Assembly (NCBI RefSeq): GCF_017304615.1
Contig: NZ_JAFKLZ010000001.1
Span: 1,386,570-1,450,569 of the forward strand
Direction of reading: 5' to 3'
Length of the DNA: 64,000 bases
Origin: Sphingomonas sp.
GTDB taxonomy: Bacteria; Pseudomonadota; Alphaproteobacteria; Sphingomonadales; Sphingomonadaceae
Shown here: positions 9,817 to 18,965 of the stretch, one piece after another
Position numbering within the stretch: the first letter of the stretch is position 1
How the letters are laid out: every line of letters begins with the position of its first letter
The notes under the pieces: model-generated
Told to the model about the DNA's origin: nothing
Databases searched by the model: none
Seen by the model: only the letters and a program-made list of their open reading frames with translations
Made by a program: the position numbers and the translations under genes

Positions 9817-9876
9817 GAAAGCCCCCTCTTGCTTAGCGCGGTCAGTCTGAACACGCCTGACGCCAAGTCAACTGTC

Positions 9877-11385
9877 TCAATTGGTTGGCGCGCGGCGGCG
9901 ATAGCTTAGCGCTTCGGCGACGTGCACGCGGCCGACGCCGTCCGACTCTGCAAGATCGGCAATCGTCCGGGCGACGCGAAGGATGCGAGTATAGCCGCGC
10001 GCCGACAGCCGCATCGCCTCCGATGCTTGGGCCAGCAATGTCCGCCCGGCCTCATCCGGCGTCGCGACCGATTCGAGCAGGTCGCCGTCAATCTCGGCGT
10101 TGGTCCGGGCGGCATGACCGGCATAGCGCGCCGCCTGGATCGCGCGCGCCGCGGCGACGCGGGCGGCGACTTCGGCCGATCCTTCGGCGGGCGGCGGCAG
10201 GACGAGGTCGGCGGCGCTGACCGCCTGCACCTCGACATGCAGGTCGATGCGATCGAGCAGCGGCCCTGATACCTTGGCCTGATAATCCGCCGCGCATTTC
10301 GGCGCCCGCGCGCACGCCAGGCTCGCATCACCGAGATGCCCACAGCGGCACGGGTTCATCGCTGCGACCAACTGGACGCGCGCCGGAAAGGTAACGTGCG
10401 CATTGGCACGCGCGACGCTGACGGTGCCGGTCTCGAGCGGCTGGCGCAACGAATCGAGCACGGCGCGCTGGAATTCGGGCAGCTCGTCGAGGAACAGTAC
10501 GCCGAGATGCGCGAGGCTGACCTCGCCCGGCCGCACGCGCAGCCCGCCGCCGACCAGCGCCGCCATCGACGCCGAATGGTGCGGCGCGCGATACGGCCGC
10601 GTCCGCGTGATCCGTCCGCCCTCCAGCGTGCCCGCGACCGATTGTACCATCGACACTTCGAGCGCTTCGGCGGCGTCGAGCGGCGGCAGGATGACGGGCA
10701 GGCATGACGCCATCAGCGACTTGCCTGCCCCGGGAGGGCCGACCATCAGCAGGTTGTGTGCGCCGGCCGCCGCGATCTCCAGCGCGCGCTTGGCGGTTTC
10801 CTGTCCCTTTACTTGCTTGAGGTCGGGGCCGAAGCTCGGTTCACTCGCCTCGCCGGGTTGAGGCGCGCCGAGCAACTGGCTGCCCTTCAGGTGGTTGAGC
10901 AGCGACAGCAGATCCGCCGCCGCGACGACCTGGACCGATCCTGCCCACGCCGCTTCCGCCCCCTGCGCGGCCGGACAGACCAGCCCCTTCCCTTCTTGCG
11001 ACGCATGCAACGCCGCGAGCAACACGCCGGGCGACGGCGCGATGCGGCCGTCCAGCCCCAGTTCGCCGACCACGACGAACTCGCTCAGCGTCTCGGCATC
11101 GACAACGCCCATCGCGCCGAGCAACGCCAGCGCGATCGGCAAGTCGAAATGCGTGCCTTCCTTGGGCAGATCGGCGGGCGACAGGTTGACGACGATCCGC
11201 TTGGGCGGCAGCGACAGGCCCATCGCGGCGATCGCGCCCCTCACCCGCTCGCGGCTTTCCGCTACCGCCTTGTCGGCCAGCCCGACCACGGTGAAGCTCG
11301 GCAATCCGGCGATAAGGCTGCATTGGACCTCGACCGCGCGCGCTTCTAGCCCCAGGTACGCGACCGTCGATACCAAAGTCGTCAT
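9877..11385 (-). CDS. YifB/ComM-type Mg-chelatase-like AAA ATPase
   Basis: 502-residue ComM/YifB protein, a hexameric AAA+ helicase that promotes branch migration during natural transformation in bacteria where it has been studied. The N-terminal ChlI-like domain (1-190, with FTVVGLADKAV) precedes the AAA domain with Walker A GPPGAGKS near residue 220 and the C-terminal Mg-chelatase subdomain with CRCGHLGD. I chose the ATG at 11385 (MTTLVSTVAYLGL), the family's usual start; 32 extra in-frame upstream residues look non-coding. Confidence 0.93.
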   Translation of the reverse strand: MTTLVSTVAYLGLEARAVEVQCSLIAGLPSFTVVGLADKAVAESRERVRGAIAAMGLSLPPKRIVVNLSPADLPKEGTHFDLPIALALLGAMGVVDAETLSEFVVVGELGLDGRIAPSPGVLLAALHASQEGKGLVCPAAQGAEAAWAGSVQVVAAADLLSLLNHLKGSQLLGAPQPGEASEPSFGPDLKQVKGQETAKRALEIAAAGAHNLLMVGPPGAGKSLMASCLPVILPPLDAAEALEVSMVQSVAGTLEGGRITRTRPYRAPHHSASMAALVGGGLRVRPGEVSLAHLGVLFLDELPEFQRAVLDSLRQPLETGTVSVARANAHVTFPARVQLVAAMNPCRCGHLGDASLACARAPKCAADYQAKVSGPLLDRIDLHVEVQAVSAADLVLPPPAEGSAEVAARVAAARAIQAARYAGHAARTNAEIDGDLLESVATPDEAGRTLLAQASEAMRLSARGYTRILRVARTIADLAESDGVGRVHVAEALSYRRRAPTN

Positions 11386-11536
11386 GCAAGCCCCCGCTTT
11401 CTCCGTATTCGTAACAGCTTGTCCGGGGTTGGAACAGCGATCGGTATCCCATCGAAAGATGTTATCGACAGCGTCTTGCACGACTGATACACCGCGCCCA
11501 CATCCAACGCCGATGGAAAGGCGCTGTCCCTCCGCG

Positions 11537-11565
11537 TTGACTTATCGCGCGACCTCGCTTATGCG
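11537..11565 (+). promoter_or_regulatory. Likely sigma70-type promoter for rpmH operon
   Basis: TTGACT (11537-11542) and TATGCG (11560-11565) are separated by 17 nt, about 60 nt before the rpmH start. This is the only good match in the 240-bp gap, and the position suits a strong ribosomal-protein promoter. Confidence 0.5.
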
Positions 11566-11577
11566 CGCCCCCAGCAA

Positions 11578-11603
11578 GGCCGCCTGCGTGGCGGCCCTTT
11601 TCT
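11578..11603 (+). terminator. Leader hairpin with T-rich tail before rpmH
   Basis: GGCCGCC TGCGT GGCGGCC forms a 7-bp GC stem followed by CTTTTCT, lying between the likely promoter and the rpmH start. It resembles an intrinsic terminator placed in the leader, so it may attenuate the operon. Function not tested. Confidence 0.5.
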
Positions 11604-11627
11604 ATTCTGACGATCAGGGAATGAGCG

Positions 11628-11762
11628 ATGAAGCGGACTTTTCAGCCGAGCAACCTGGTGCGGGCGCGCCGGCACGGCTTCCGCGCGCGGATGGCGACCG
11701 TGGGCGGCCGCAACGTGATCCGCGCCCGCCGCGCACGCGGCCGCAAGAAGCTGTCGGCGTAA
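11628..11762 (+). CDS. rpmH: 50S ribosomal protein L34
   Basis: 44-residue, very basic protein with the L34 signature: [19 protein letters not shown] at the start and [13 protein letters not shown] at the end. Component of the large ribosomal subunit. AGGG lies 8 nt before the ATG. It is followed immediately by rnpA, the gene order conserved near origins in many bacteria, although no dnaA is present here. Confidence 0.98.
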   Translation: MKRTFQPSNLVRARRHGFRARMATVGGRNVIRARRARGRKKLSA

Positions 11763-12085
11763 TAACGCTGACCAAGCGCCGCGATTTCCTCGCGGCAAAC
11801 AGCGGCAAACGCGCACCGATGCCGGGCTTCGTCCTGTTGGTTAAGGCGCGCGGGGACGGCGATCCCGCGATGCGGGTCGGCTATACGGTAACGAAGAAGA
11901 TCGGCAACGCCGTGGTGCGCAATCGCATCAAGCGGCGTTTTCGCGCGTTGGCGCGCGAAATCCTGCCCCAGAGCGGAGTCGTGGGCGCCGACCATGTCCT
12001 GATCGGCCGGTCGGACGGCCTGACTCGCGACTTCGCTCAGTTGAAGGCCGACCTCACCAAGGCGTTGGCGAAAGTCGCGCGATGA
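11762..12085 (+). CDS. rnpA: Ribonuclease P protein component (start codon uncertain)
   Basis: Protein subunit of RNase P, which helps mature tRNA 5' ends. The readable body [20 protein letters not shown], then [13 protein letters not shown] and RNRIKRRFR, is the RnpA core (RNR motif). Homologs begin M-T-x-L-x-K-R; the matching codons here are ATA ACG CTG from 11762, where a TAATG overlap with rpmH would be expected but TAATA is written. No ATG, GTG or TTG occurs in frame between 11621 and the middle of the gene. Alternatives: initiation at ATA or CTG (11768), or the in-frame ATG at 11621, which would overlap almost all of rpmH. Product certain, start not. Confidence 0.9.
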   Translation: MTLTKRRDFLAANSGKRAPMPGFVLLVKARGDGDPAMRVGYTVTKKIGNAVVRNRIKRRFRALAREILPQSGVVGADHVLIGRSDGLTRDFAQLKADLTKALAKVAR

Positions 12086-12306
12086 TCGGGCGATTCTTCA
12101 CCTGGCTGCTCGTCGGCATCGTGCGGCTGTGGCAGATCGGCCCGTCGGCGATCCTGCCGCCGACCTGCCGCTATCAGCCGTCATGTTCGGCCTATGCAAT
12201 CACCGCGCTTCGCCGCTATGGCCCGCTCAAGGGCGGGTGGCTGGCGGTCAAGCGGATCGCACGGTGCCATCCCTGGGGCGGGTATGGACCCGACCCTGTT
12301 CCCTGA
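12082..12306 (+). CDS. yidD: Membrane protein insertion efficiency factor YidD
   Basis: 74-residue YidD with the conserved core [21 protein letters not shown] and [19 protein letters not shown]; the three Cys typical of the family are present. It is a small membrane-associated amphipathic protein that assists the Sec/YidC pathway. The ATG overlaps the rnpA stop (ATGA) and yidC follows 24 nt later, the classic rpmH-rnpA-yidD-yidC order. Confidence 0.97.
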   Translation: MIGRFFTWLLVGIVRLWQIGPSAILPPTCRYQPSCSAYAITALRRYGPLKGGWLAVKRIARCHPWGGYGPDPVP

Positions 12307-12330
12307 TTTCTCGATAAGGTCGCTGCATCC

Positions 12331-14031
12331 GTGAACGACAATCGCAATTTCATCACCTTCGCGATCATCGCGGCGCTGATCCTGTTCGGCTGGCCGGTGA
12401 TCGCCAACAAGGTGTTCCCACCCGCCAACCCGCCGGTGACCAAGATCGAGGGCGGCAAGACCAAGATCGTGCCGAATCCGGCGTCCCCCTCCCCAACGAC
12501 GCCTGCTAAGACCCGCGACCTGAAGGCGATCCTGGGCGAAAGCGCGGGGCAGCGCGTCGTGATCGACACGCCGACGCTGAAGGGTTCGATCAACCTGAAG
12601 GGCGCGCGGATCGATGATCTGGTGCTGACCCAGTACAAGGAAACGATCGCCAAGGATTCGCCGCCCATCCGCCTGCTCTCGCCGGTCGGCACTGCCGACG
12701 CTTATTACGCGCAGTTCGGGTGGCAGGATAACGGCCTGAAGCCGCCAAGCGCCGACACGGTGTGGAAGGCGAGCGGCGCTATGCTCGCGCCGGGCAAGCC
12801 GGTGACGCTGACCGCCGCCAACAGCCAGGGCCAGGTCTTCGCGATCGAACTGGCGGTCGACGACCAGTATATGTTCACGATCCGCCAGACGGTCGCGAAC
12901 AAGGGCGCTGCACCGGTCGATGTCGCGCCCGCCGGCATCGTCAGTCGCGCGCGGCCCTCGGCCGACGTCGATAGCTGGACGATCCAGATCGGTCCGATGT
13001 CGGTGCATGACAGCAAGGCGGATTACGATCTTAATTATAAGGACGTTGCGGCATCGAAGCCGTTCACCACGAACGGCGGATGGCTGGGCTTCACCGACAA
13101 ATACTGGCTGACCGCCCTGATTCCCGACCAGGGGTCGAGTTTCGCGGGCGAATTTACGGGGGCTGACGGGAGCGGCTATTCGGCGGACTATGCGCGCGCA
13201 AAGACGACGCTCGCGCCGGGCAAGGCCCTGACCCAGACCAGCCGCTTCTTCGCCGGATCAAAGGAAGTCAGAGTCCTCGATGGTTATCAGGACAAGCAGG
13301 GCGTCCAGCTGTTCGGCAAGGCGCTCGACTGGGGCTGGTTCGAGGTGATCGAGAAACCGATCTTCTATTATCTCGACTGGCTGTTCCGCATGATCGGCAA
13401 TTTCGGCGTCGCGATCATGCTGTTGACGGTCACGATCCGTGGCCTGATCTTCCCAATCGCGCAGCGCCAGTTCGCGTCGATGGCGTCGATGCGCGCGATT
13501 CAGCCGAAGATGAAGGCGCTGCAGGAACGCTACAAGGACGACAAGCAGCGTCAGCAGCAGGAGATCATGAAGCTGTACAAGGATGAGAAGGTCAATCCTC
13601 TCGCGGGCTGCCTCCCTACCCTCATCCAGATCCCGATCATGTATTCGCTCTATAAGGTGCTGATGCTGACGATCGAAATGCGGCATCAACCGTTCGTCGC
13701 CTGGATCAAGGACCTGTCGGCGCCCGACCCGCTGACCCCGATCAACCTGTTCGGCCTGCTCGATTTCGTGCCGCCACACTGGATCGCGATCGGCGTGGTG
13801 CCGATCCTGCTCGGGATTTCGATGTGGCTGCAGTTCCGCATGAACCCCGCGCCGATGGACGAGACGCAGAAGCAAGTATTCGCGTTGATGCCGTGGGTGC
13901 TGATGTTCGTGATGGCGCCGTTCGCCGTCGGCCTGCAGGTCTACTGGATCACCAGCAATCTGCTGACCGTGCTGCAGCAGCGGGTGCTGTATTCGCGGCA
14001 TCCGGCGCTCAGGGAACCGATGGCCAAGTAG
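12331..14031 (+). CDS. yidC: Membrane protein insertase YidC
   Basis: 566-residue YidC/Oxa1 insertase that integrates inner-membrane proteins alone or with SecYEG. An N-terminal anchor (about residues 8-28) precedes the large periplasmic beta-supersandwich domain (60-340). The conserved C-terminal five-helix core starts near FGVAIMLLTVTIRG and includes the hydrophilic loop PKMKALQERYKDD, then GCLPTLIQIPI. Start is GTG. The stop is directly followed by the start of engB, so translation is probably coupled. Confidence 0.97.
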   Translation: MNDNRNFITFAIIAALILFGWPVIANKVFPPANPPVTKIEGGKTKIVPNPASPSPTTPAKTRDLKAILGESAGQRVVIDTPTLKGSINLKGARIDDLVLTQYKETIAKDSPPIRLLSPVGTADAYYAQFGWQDNGLKPPSADTVWKASGAMLAPGKPVTLTAANSQGQVFAIELAVDDQYMFTIRQTVANKGAAPVDVAPAGIVSRARPSADVDSWTIQIGPMSVHDSKADYDLNYKDVAASKPFTTNGGWLGFTDKYWLTALIPDQGSSFAGEFTGADGSGYSADYARAKTTLAPGKALTQTSRFFAGSKEVRVLDGYQDKQGVQLFGKALDWGWFEVIEKPIFYYLDWLFRMIGNFGVAIMLLTVTIRGLIFPIAQRQFASMASMRAIQPKMKALQERYKDDKQRQQQEIMKLYKDEKVNPLAGCLPTLIQIPIMYSLYKVLMLTIEMRHQPFVAWIKDLSAPDPLTPINLFGLLDFVPPHWIAIGVVPILLGISMWLQFRMNPAPMDETQKQVFALMPWVLMFVMAPFAVGLQVYWITSNLLTVLQQRVLYSRHPALREPMAK

Positions 14032-14682
14032 GTGACGGAAACACCGGACACTTTCGACGAGGACACGATCGAGACGGCACGGAAGGTCTTTGCCGGCCCG
14101 ATCGCGTTCCTCAAGTCTGCGCCTGCGCTCCAGCACTTGCCCGGCGCGGACGCGCCCGAAGTAGCGTTCGCCGGCCGATCAAACGTCGGCAAGTCGTCGC
14201 TGCTTAACGCGTTGACAAACCGGAACGGCCTTGCCCGCACTTCCAACACGCCGGGACGCACGCAGGAACTCAACTTTTTCGACGTGGGCCAGCCGCTTGC
14301 GTTCCGGCTGGTCGATATGCCCGGCTACGGCTTCGCTAAGGCACCCAAGGACGTCGTCAAGAAATGGCGGTTCCTGGTCAACGATTACCTGCGCGGGCGC
14401 GACGTGCTCAAGCGGACATTGGTTCTGGTCGATGCACGGCATGGGCTGAAGGATGTCGATCGCGAAATCATGGAGATGCTGGACAAGGCAGCGGTGAGCT
14501 ATCGCCTGGTCCTGACCAAGGCGGACAAGATCAAGCCGACCGAACTCGCCGATGTCGCCGCGCGCACCGCCGCCGAGGCGCGCACGCGTCCCGCCGCCCA
14601 CCCGGACATCATCGCGACGTCGAGCGAAACCGGCCTCGGTATCGCCGAGCTTCGCGCCGCCGTGATCGAAGCGATTGGTTAA
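14032..14682 (+). CDS. engB: Ribosome biogenesis GTP-binding protein YihA/YsxC
   Basis: 216-residue TrmE-Era-EngA-EngB family GTPase needed for assembly of the large ribosomal subunit. G1 is AGRSNVGKSSLLNAL (about 43-57), G3 is DMPGYG, G4 is TKAD and the TPGRTQ switch I motif is present. GTG start directly adjoins the yidC stop. An N-terminal extension of about 40 residues relative to the E. coli protein is usual for alphaproteobacteria. Confidence 0.95.
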   Translation: MTETPDTFDEDTIETARKVFAGPIAFLKSAPALQHLPGADAPEVAFAGRSNVGKSSLLNALTNRNGLARTSNTPGRTQELNFFDVGQPLAFRLVDMPGYGFAKAPKDVVKKWRFLVNDYLRGRDVLKRTLVLVDARHGLKDVDREIMEMLDKAAVSYRLVLTKADKIKPTELADVAARTAAEARTRPAAHPDIIATSSETGLGIAELRAAVIEAIG

Positions 14683-14800
14683 ATTGGATTCTTCGTCGCG
14701 TCCGCGGTAATCCGCGACAATCGACGGCGCTTTACCTTTCGGCAACCAAAGTCGTTTAAGGTTCTACCCTGAGGCACGCGTATGTGCGGGGTATCGTGAC

Positions 14801-14950
14801 ATGAAGTTCTTCATCCTGTTCGGGCTGCTCGCCGCGGTGATCGGCGACCTGACCTTCAACAACGGCGACTATACGCGGGCGTTCGGCCACCGGGTGTCCG
14901 AATTCGGCGACGCGATCCGCAACAGCAGCCAGACGCTCTGGGGCGCCTGA
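14801..14950 (+). CDS. Small membrane protein, 49 residues, unknown function
   Basis: An ATG-initiated frame encodes one hydrophobic segment (FFILFGLLAAVIG) followed by a hydrophilic tail rich in aromatic and polar residues ending WGA. GGGG lies about 14 nt before the start, a weak ribosome site. Codon usage matches its neighbours (G/C third positions). No family recognized; it could be a single-pass membrane peptide. It lies between engB and the oxidoreductase, on the same strand as both. Confidence 0.55.
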   Translation: MKFFILFGLLAAVIGDLTFNNGDYTRAFGHRVSEFGDAIRNSSQTLWGA

Positions 14951-15017
14951 CCCGGATTGCTCCGGGCGACTCCTCCCGCTAGATCGGTTGCAACAAGCAA
15001 TCGATCGGGAGTGGATG

Positions 15018-16130
15018 ATGACGTTACCGGCCAAGGCGCGCGAACTGCGCACGCTGATCACTGACGGCAAGCTCGAACTGTCGATCCAGGAAGTCGACGT
15101 GATGCCGCCGGGTCCGGGCGAAGTCGTGGTCCGGATCGAAGCCGCGCCGATCAACCCGTCCGATCAGCCTCTCCTGCTCGGCCCCGCCGACCTGACGACG
15201 CTGGCGAGCGACGGCCGCGTCACCACCGCTGCGATCCCCGAAGCGATGGCCGGTCTGGTCGCGGCGCGGCTCGGCAAGTCGCTGCCCGCGGGCAATGAAG
15301 GCGCGGGCGTGGTGGTCGCCGCGGGCGATGGCGCCGAACATCTGATCGGCAAGACCGTCGCCGTGCTCGGCGGCGCGATGTACACGCAATACAGAACGGT
15401 GCCGCTCGCCGCGGTGCTGGTCTATGGCGAGGGCGTCACCCCGGCGCAGGGCGCGTCGGCGTTCGTCAACCCGCTGACCGCGCTCGCCATGGTGGAGACG
15501 ATGCGGATGGAAGGGCACACCGCTTTGGTCCACACCGCCGCGGCGTCGAACCTCGGCCAGATGCTCAACAAGATCTGCATCAAGGATGGCGTCGACCTCG
15601 TCAACATTGTGCGCAGCGACGAACAGGCGAAGATCCTGAGCAACATTGGCGCCAAATATATCATCGATTCGTCCAAGCCCGATTTCCGGGACGCGCTGGT
15701 CGATGCGCTGAGCGAGACGGGAGCGACGATCGCGTTCGACGCGACAGGCGGCGGCGACCTAGCCGGGCGCATCCTGGCGGCGATGGAGGCCGCGCTGGTC
15801 CGCAAGACTCCTCCAACGACGCAATATGGGTCGCCGGTGCACAAGCAGGTCTATATCTATGGCCGGCTCAACCTCACGCCGCTCACGATCGTGCAGAACA
15901 TGGGATTCGCCTGGGGCGTGGGTGGGTTTTTGTTGACGCCGTTCCTGATGAAGGCGGGGACGGAAACAGTCGCGCGGTTGCGCCAGCGTGTCGCGGACGA
16001 GATCCTGACCACCTTCGCGAGCAGCTACACGTCCGAAATCTCGCTCGACCAGGCGATCGCGCCGGATACGATCCTCGGTTGGCAACGCAAGGCAACGGGG
16101 GAGAAATACCTGATCAACCCGACGCTGTAA
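15018..16130 (+). CDS. Zinc-type alcohol dehydrogenase/quinone oxidoreductase-like (MDR) protein
   Basis: 370-residue medium-chain dehydrogenase/reductase. The GroES-like domain includes PGPGEVVVRIEAAPINPSD and a GNEGAGVV motif. The Rossmann part carries ALVHTAAASNLGQML in place of the usual AAGGVG and later AFDATGGG. Structural zinc cysteines are absent, so it is more like the quinone oxidoreductase/enoyl reductase branch. Substrate unknown. Two adjacent ATGs (15015, 15018) follow CGGGAG; 15018 has the better spacing. Confidence 0.82.
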   Translation: MTLPAKARELRTLITDGKLELSIQEVDVMPPGPGEVVVRIEAAPINPSDQPLLLGPADLTTLASDGRVTTAAIPEAMAGLVAARLGKSLPAGNEGAGVVVAAGDGAEHLIGKTVAVLGGAMYTQYRTVPLAAVLVYGEGVTPAQGASAFVNPLTALAMVETMRMEGHTALVHTAAASNLGQMLNKICIKDGVDLVNIVRSDEQAKILSNIGAKYIIDSSKPDFRDALVDALSETGATIAFDATGGGDLAGRILAAMEAALVRKTPPTTQYGSPVHKQVYIYGRLNLTPLTIVQNMGFAWGVGGFLLTPFLMKAGTETVARLRQRVADEILTTFASSYTSEISLDQAIAPDTILGWQRKATGEKYLINPTL

Positions 16131-16141
16131 CGCGCCGGATC

Positions 16142-16774
16142 TCAGTCGCCGGCGATGAAGGCCGTCATCCGCCACGTGCCGTCGTTCTTGCGGAATACCG
16201 CGCGGTAGCTGTAGCCGGTCCAGAGGAAATCGTTCGAGACGTAGCCGGTGGTGCCGTCCTCGAACGTCACCTTGGTCCAGTCGCGCGCTTCGTCGCCGAT
16301 CGTCACGCCTTCCCAATCGGCGGTGCGGACGACCTTGGCGGTCTTGGCCGGCGCCTCGCGGATGTTCACTCGCTCGCCGCTGATCAACGCGATGTCGGCC
16401 AGATCGCCGGTCGGACCGTTCTCATACCAATAGGGCGCGCTCGCCTCACCATCCTTCAACGAGCATCCGTGCGCCAGCATGCGGCCGAGTTGGCCCCAGA
16501 TCTCCGACGTCGCCGGCTTGTCGAGCTTCCATTCCTTGGTGAACCCCGCGCGGCCGTGTGGGTCGCCCATGCTCCATTCGATATCGCTCGTCGTGACGGC
16601 CAGCAGCGCCTTGGCGTCCTTGCGCTTTACGACGTCGGCCAGCGCCGTGCGGAACGCGACGAACGACGCATCCGCGACGCAATCGTCGCGCGGCGGATAT
16701 TGTTTGGCGTAAGCTGGCGACGCCGCAAGCAAAGTCGCGGCCAGGGCGGCACTAACCATCTTCATCGTCCGCAT
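16142..16774 (-). CDS. Periplasmic SH3-domain protein
   Basis: About 210 residues. A signal peptide (MRTMKMVSAALAATLLAASPAYA) is followed by a helical region (30-120) with a WSMGDPHGRAGF segment and a C-terminal bacterial SH3 domain beginning VNIREAPAKTAKVV and ending GYVSNDFLW. Bacterial SH3 domains often bind cell-wall peptides. The start at 16774 is chosen because the signal peptide begins there; 16765 is also possible. Convergent with the upstream oxidoreductase. Confidence 0.8.
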   Translation of the reverse strand: MRTMKMVSAALAATLLAASPAYAKQYPPRDDCVADASFVAFRTALADVVKRKDAKALLAVTTSDIEWSMGDPHGRAGFTKEWKLDKPATSEIWGQLGRMLAHGCSLKDGEASAPYWYENGPTGDLADIALISGERVNIREAPAKTAKVVRTADWEGVTIGDEARDWTKVTFEDGTTGYVSNDFLWTGYSYRAVFRKNDGTWRMTAFIAGD

Positions 16775-16893
16775 GGCATCACGCCGACGGCGCCAAGTCA
16801 ATCATCGTTACGGCTAAAATCCAAATGTCGAATTTCACGAAGCCAAAAGCTTGAATTCGTGTCATCATGGCGTCGCATTCTTGGGGAGCCGTC

Positions 16894-17025
16894 ATGGACA
16901 AGGACCCGAACGAGCAGGCCGACCAACGGGGCGGCACCGATCGCCGACAGGATAGCGACCCGGACTATGGCGGACCGGAGCGCCGCCAGAAGGATCGCCG
17001 CAAGGAAGCGCGCAGGCCGACCTGA
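16894..17025 (+). CDS. Small highly charged protein, 43 residues
   Basis: ATG-initiated frame with GGGGAG 6 nt upstream. The product is extremely hydrophilic (Asp, Glu, Arg, Gln, Gly), with repeats of DRR/ERRQ type, probably intrinsically disordered. No family recognized. Good ribosome site and isolated position between a divergent and a co-directional gene make it a plausible real small gene. Confidence 0.5.
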   Translation: MDKDPNEQADQRGGTDRRQDSDPDYGGPERRQKDRRKEARRPT

Positions 17026-17093
17026 CCGGTTCGCGACGCGCGGAGTCGCCACGCCCGGTTGCCCGGCGGCGTGATCGGTCTTACCGACGCGCC

Positions 17094-17762
17094 ATGCTCA
17101 AGCTCATCATCGGCAACAAGGCCTATTCGTCGTGGTCGCTGCGCGGCTGGCTCGCATGCAAGCAATCGGGACTGCCGTTCGAGGAAGTCGTCGTGCCGCT
17201 CTATGACGACGATTGGGACAAGCGCCGCGAAGGCGACGAGTTCGCGCCGTCGTCGGGCAAGGTGCCGATCCTGTGGGACGGCGACGTGGTGGTATGGGAC
17301 AGTCTCGCGATCGTCGATTTCCTCAACGAACGGACCGGCAACACCAAATTCTGGCCCACCGACGAGGCCGCGCGCGCGATGGCACGATCGATGGCGGCGG
17401 AGATGCATTCGGGTTTCCAGAAGCTGCGCGCCAAGTGCACGATGAACATCCGCCAGGTCTATACTACCAAGAAGCCCGACGACGACGTGCTCGAGGACCT
17501 GACCAGGCTGATGGAAATCTGGGCGCAGGCGCGCGCGCGGTTCGGCGGCGACGGCGATTTCCTGTTCGGCGATTTCGGCGCGGCCGACATCATGTTCGCG
17601 CCGGTCTGCACGCGGATCGTGACCTATCAACTCCCGGTCGCGCGGTTCGCGGTGCCCTATGTCGAAACCGTGCTAAACCACCCCTTCATGCAGGACTGGA
17701 TCGCCGCCGCGCAAGAAGAGGAATGGGTGATCGAGAAGTTCGAGCAAGCCGCATCTTCGTAA
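17094..17762 (+). CDS. Glutathione S-transferase family protein
   Basis: 222-residue two-domain GST. The thioredoxin-like N-terminal domain reads LIIGNKAYSSWSLRGWLA, with Ser at the usual catalytic position, then GKVPILWDGDVVVWDSLAI, where VPIL and DSLAI form the glutathione site. The alpha-helical C-terminal domain contains FGDFGAADIMFAPV. Likely a detoxification or stress enzyme using glutathione; substrate unknown. Confidence 0.9.
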   Translation: MLKLIIGNKAYSSWSLRGWLACKQSGLPFEEVVVPLYDDDWDKRREGDEFAPSSGKVPILWDGDVVVWDSLAIVDFLNERTGNTKFWPTDEAARAMARSMAAEMHSGFQKLRAKCTMNIRQVYTTKKPDDDVLEDLTRLMEIWAQARARFGGDGDFLFGDFGAADIMFAPVCTRIVTYQLPVARFAVPYVETVLNHPFMQDWIAAAQEEEWVIEKFEQAASS

Positions 17763-17862
17763 CATTCGCGCTGGCGTCACTGCCAGCTACGGGCGGTGCT
17801 CTATAGCGGCCTTGACTGTTTTACCGATACTTCTAGGCTATTGGTATCAGGGGGGAATCGAC

Positions 17863-18954
17863 TTGGCACGGACCGGGGGCGGACGAGGTGTGCGTGCGAT
17901 AATCGCCAGCTGCCTGTTAGGCAGCCTGGCCCTGCTGTCGGGCTGTGTCGTCAGCGTGAGCGGCAGCGGATGGGGCGGCAGCGACCCCTGGGGCGGCACT
18001 CCCGCCGAGCGGTCCAAAGCCCAGATCAAGATGCTGGACAATGCGAAGGCAGGGCTCATCACCCTGCGCCAGTCCATCGACAAATCGGTCCCGGGGCAGC
18101 TTTGCAAGTTGGCCGCGGGCCCAGCCAGCGACGAGGACCTCGTCAAGGCCGCATCTTTGGTCAAGGGACGCTATCTCGATAGCATGGCCGCGCTGATCCA
18201 GACGAAGGGAATGCGCGACTTCTTCGCCAATCCCGTCATCCGCGCAGGACTCGCGGCCCAACCGGTTCCCGACGCGACGTACACATCGCTGAAGGATGTC
18301 GCGCTGGAGATCGACGCCAACACGGATCCGGCGGCCGCCGCGACCTATGCCCCCGACATCGGTGCGCACATCAATATGTCGATCGGGCTGATCGCGCGGG
18401 TGTGCGCCACGAACGACACATCCGCGCTGATTGACGAGGCGCTGAAGACGATCGAGCGAAGGCGAACGGCGCGCGATACCGCCGATTCCGAAGACGACGC
18501 GCTGATGTCGGCGGCGGGTGGTCTTTTGGACGTCGCCATGATCCAGTTCGAGCTGCAATTGTTCATGCGCAACATCGACCTGGCGATGCTGTTCGTGACG
18601 AGCCACGAGCTGTCGCACGTCACGTTCGACCGCGACCCGAACGCCGGCACGCCCGTCCGACGCGAAATCCGCGCGGACATCGTCGGCTATGTGCTGGTCG
18701 AGATGACAAGCGGCGACGACAAGGCAAAGGGAGCCGCCAGCACGGTCTTCGCGCAGAAACTAAGCTGGCGCACGACAAAGATGGACGAGATCGTGCGTAT
18801 CGCCAGTACCGAGGGCTACGAGACAGTCTTCGACCAGGTCTACAAAAGCGCCGGCATGACCGAAGCCAATGCCGAACACCTGTCGATCGACGACCGGATC
18901 AAAGGATTGAACAGCTTTGCGAAACTGCTGACCGACCCAACACCGAGGAAATAG
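17863..18954 (+). CDS. Lipoprotein with HExxH zinc-protease motif
   Basis: 363 residues. The signal peptide ends in the lipobox LLSGC, so it is probably anchored in a membrane. A mostly helical middle region (60-230) precedes FVTSHELSHVTFDRD, a HExxH zinc-binding motif, and RREIRADIVGYV downstream, which resembles the third-ligand helix of M48-like proteases. I infer a zinc metalloprotease; no substrate can be named. TTG at 17863 has GGGGGGA just upstream and starts a normal signal peptide; an earlier TTG at 17812 is less good. Followed after 11 nt by a secreted protein, probably one operon. Confidence 0.65.
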   Translation: MARTGGGRGVRAIIASCLLGSLALLSGCVVSVSGSGWGGSDPWGGTPAERSKAQIKMLDNAKAGLITLRQSIDKSVPGQLCKLAAGPASDEDLVKAASLVKGRYLDSMAALIQTKGMRDFFANPVIRAGLAAQPVPDATYTSLKDVALEIDANTDPAAAATYAPDIGAHINMSIGLIARVCATNDTSALIDEALKTIERRRTARDTADSEDDALMSAAGGLLDVAMIQFELQLFMRNIDLAMLFVTSHELSHVTFDRDPNAGTPVRREIRADIVGYVLVEMTSGDDKAKGAASTVFAQKLSWRTTKMDEIVRIASTEGYETVFDQVYKSAGMTEANAEHLSIDDRIKGLNSFAKLLTDPTPRK

Positions 18955-18965
18955 AGGAGGGAATC

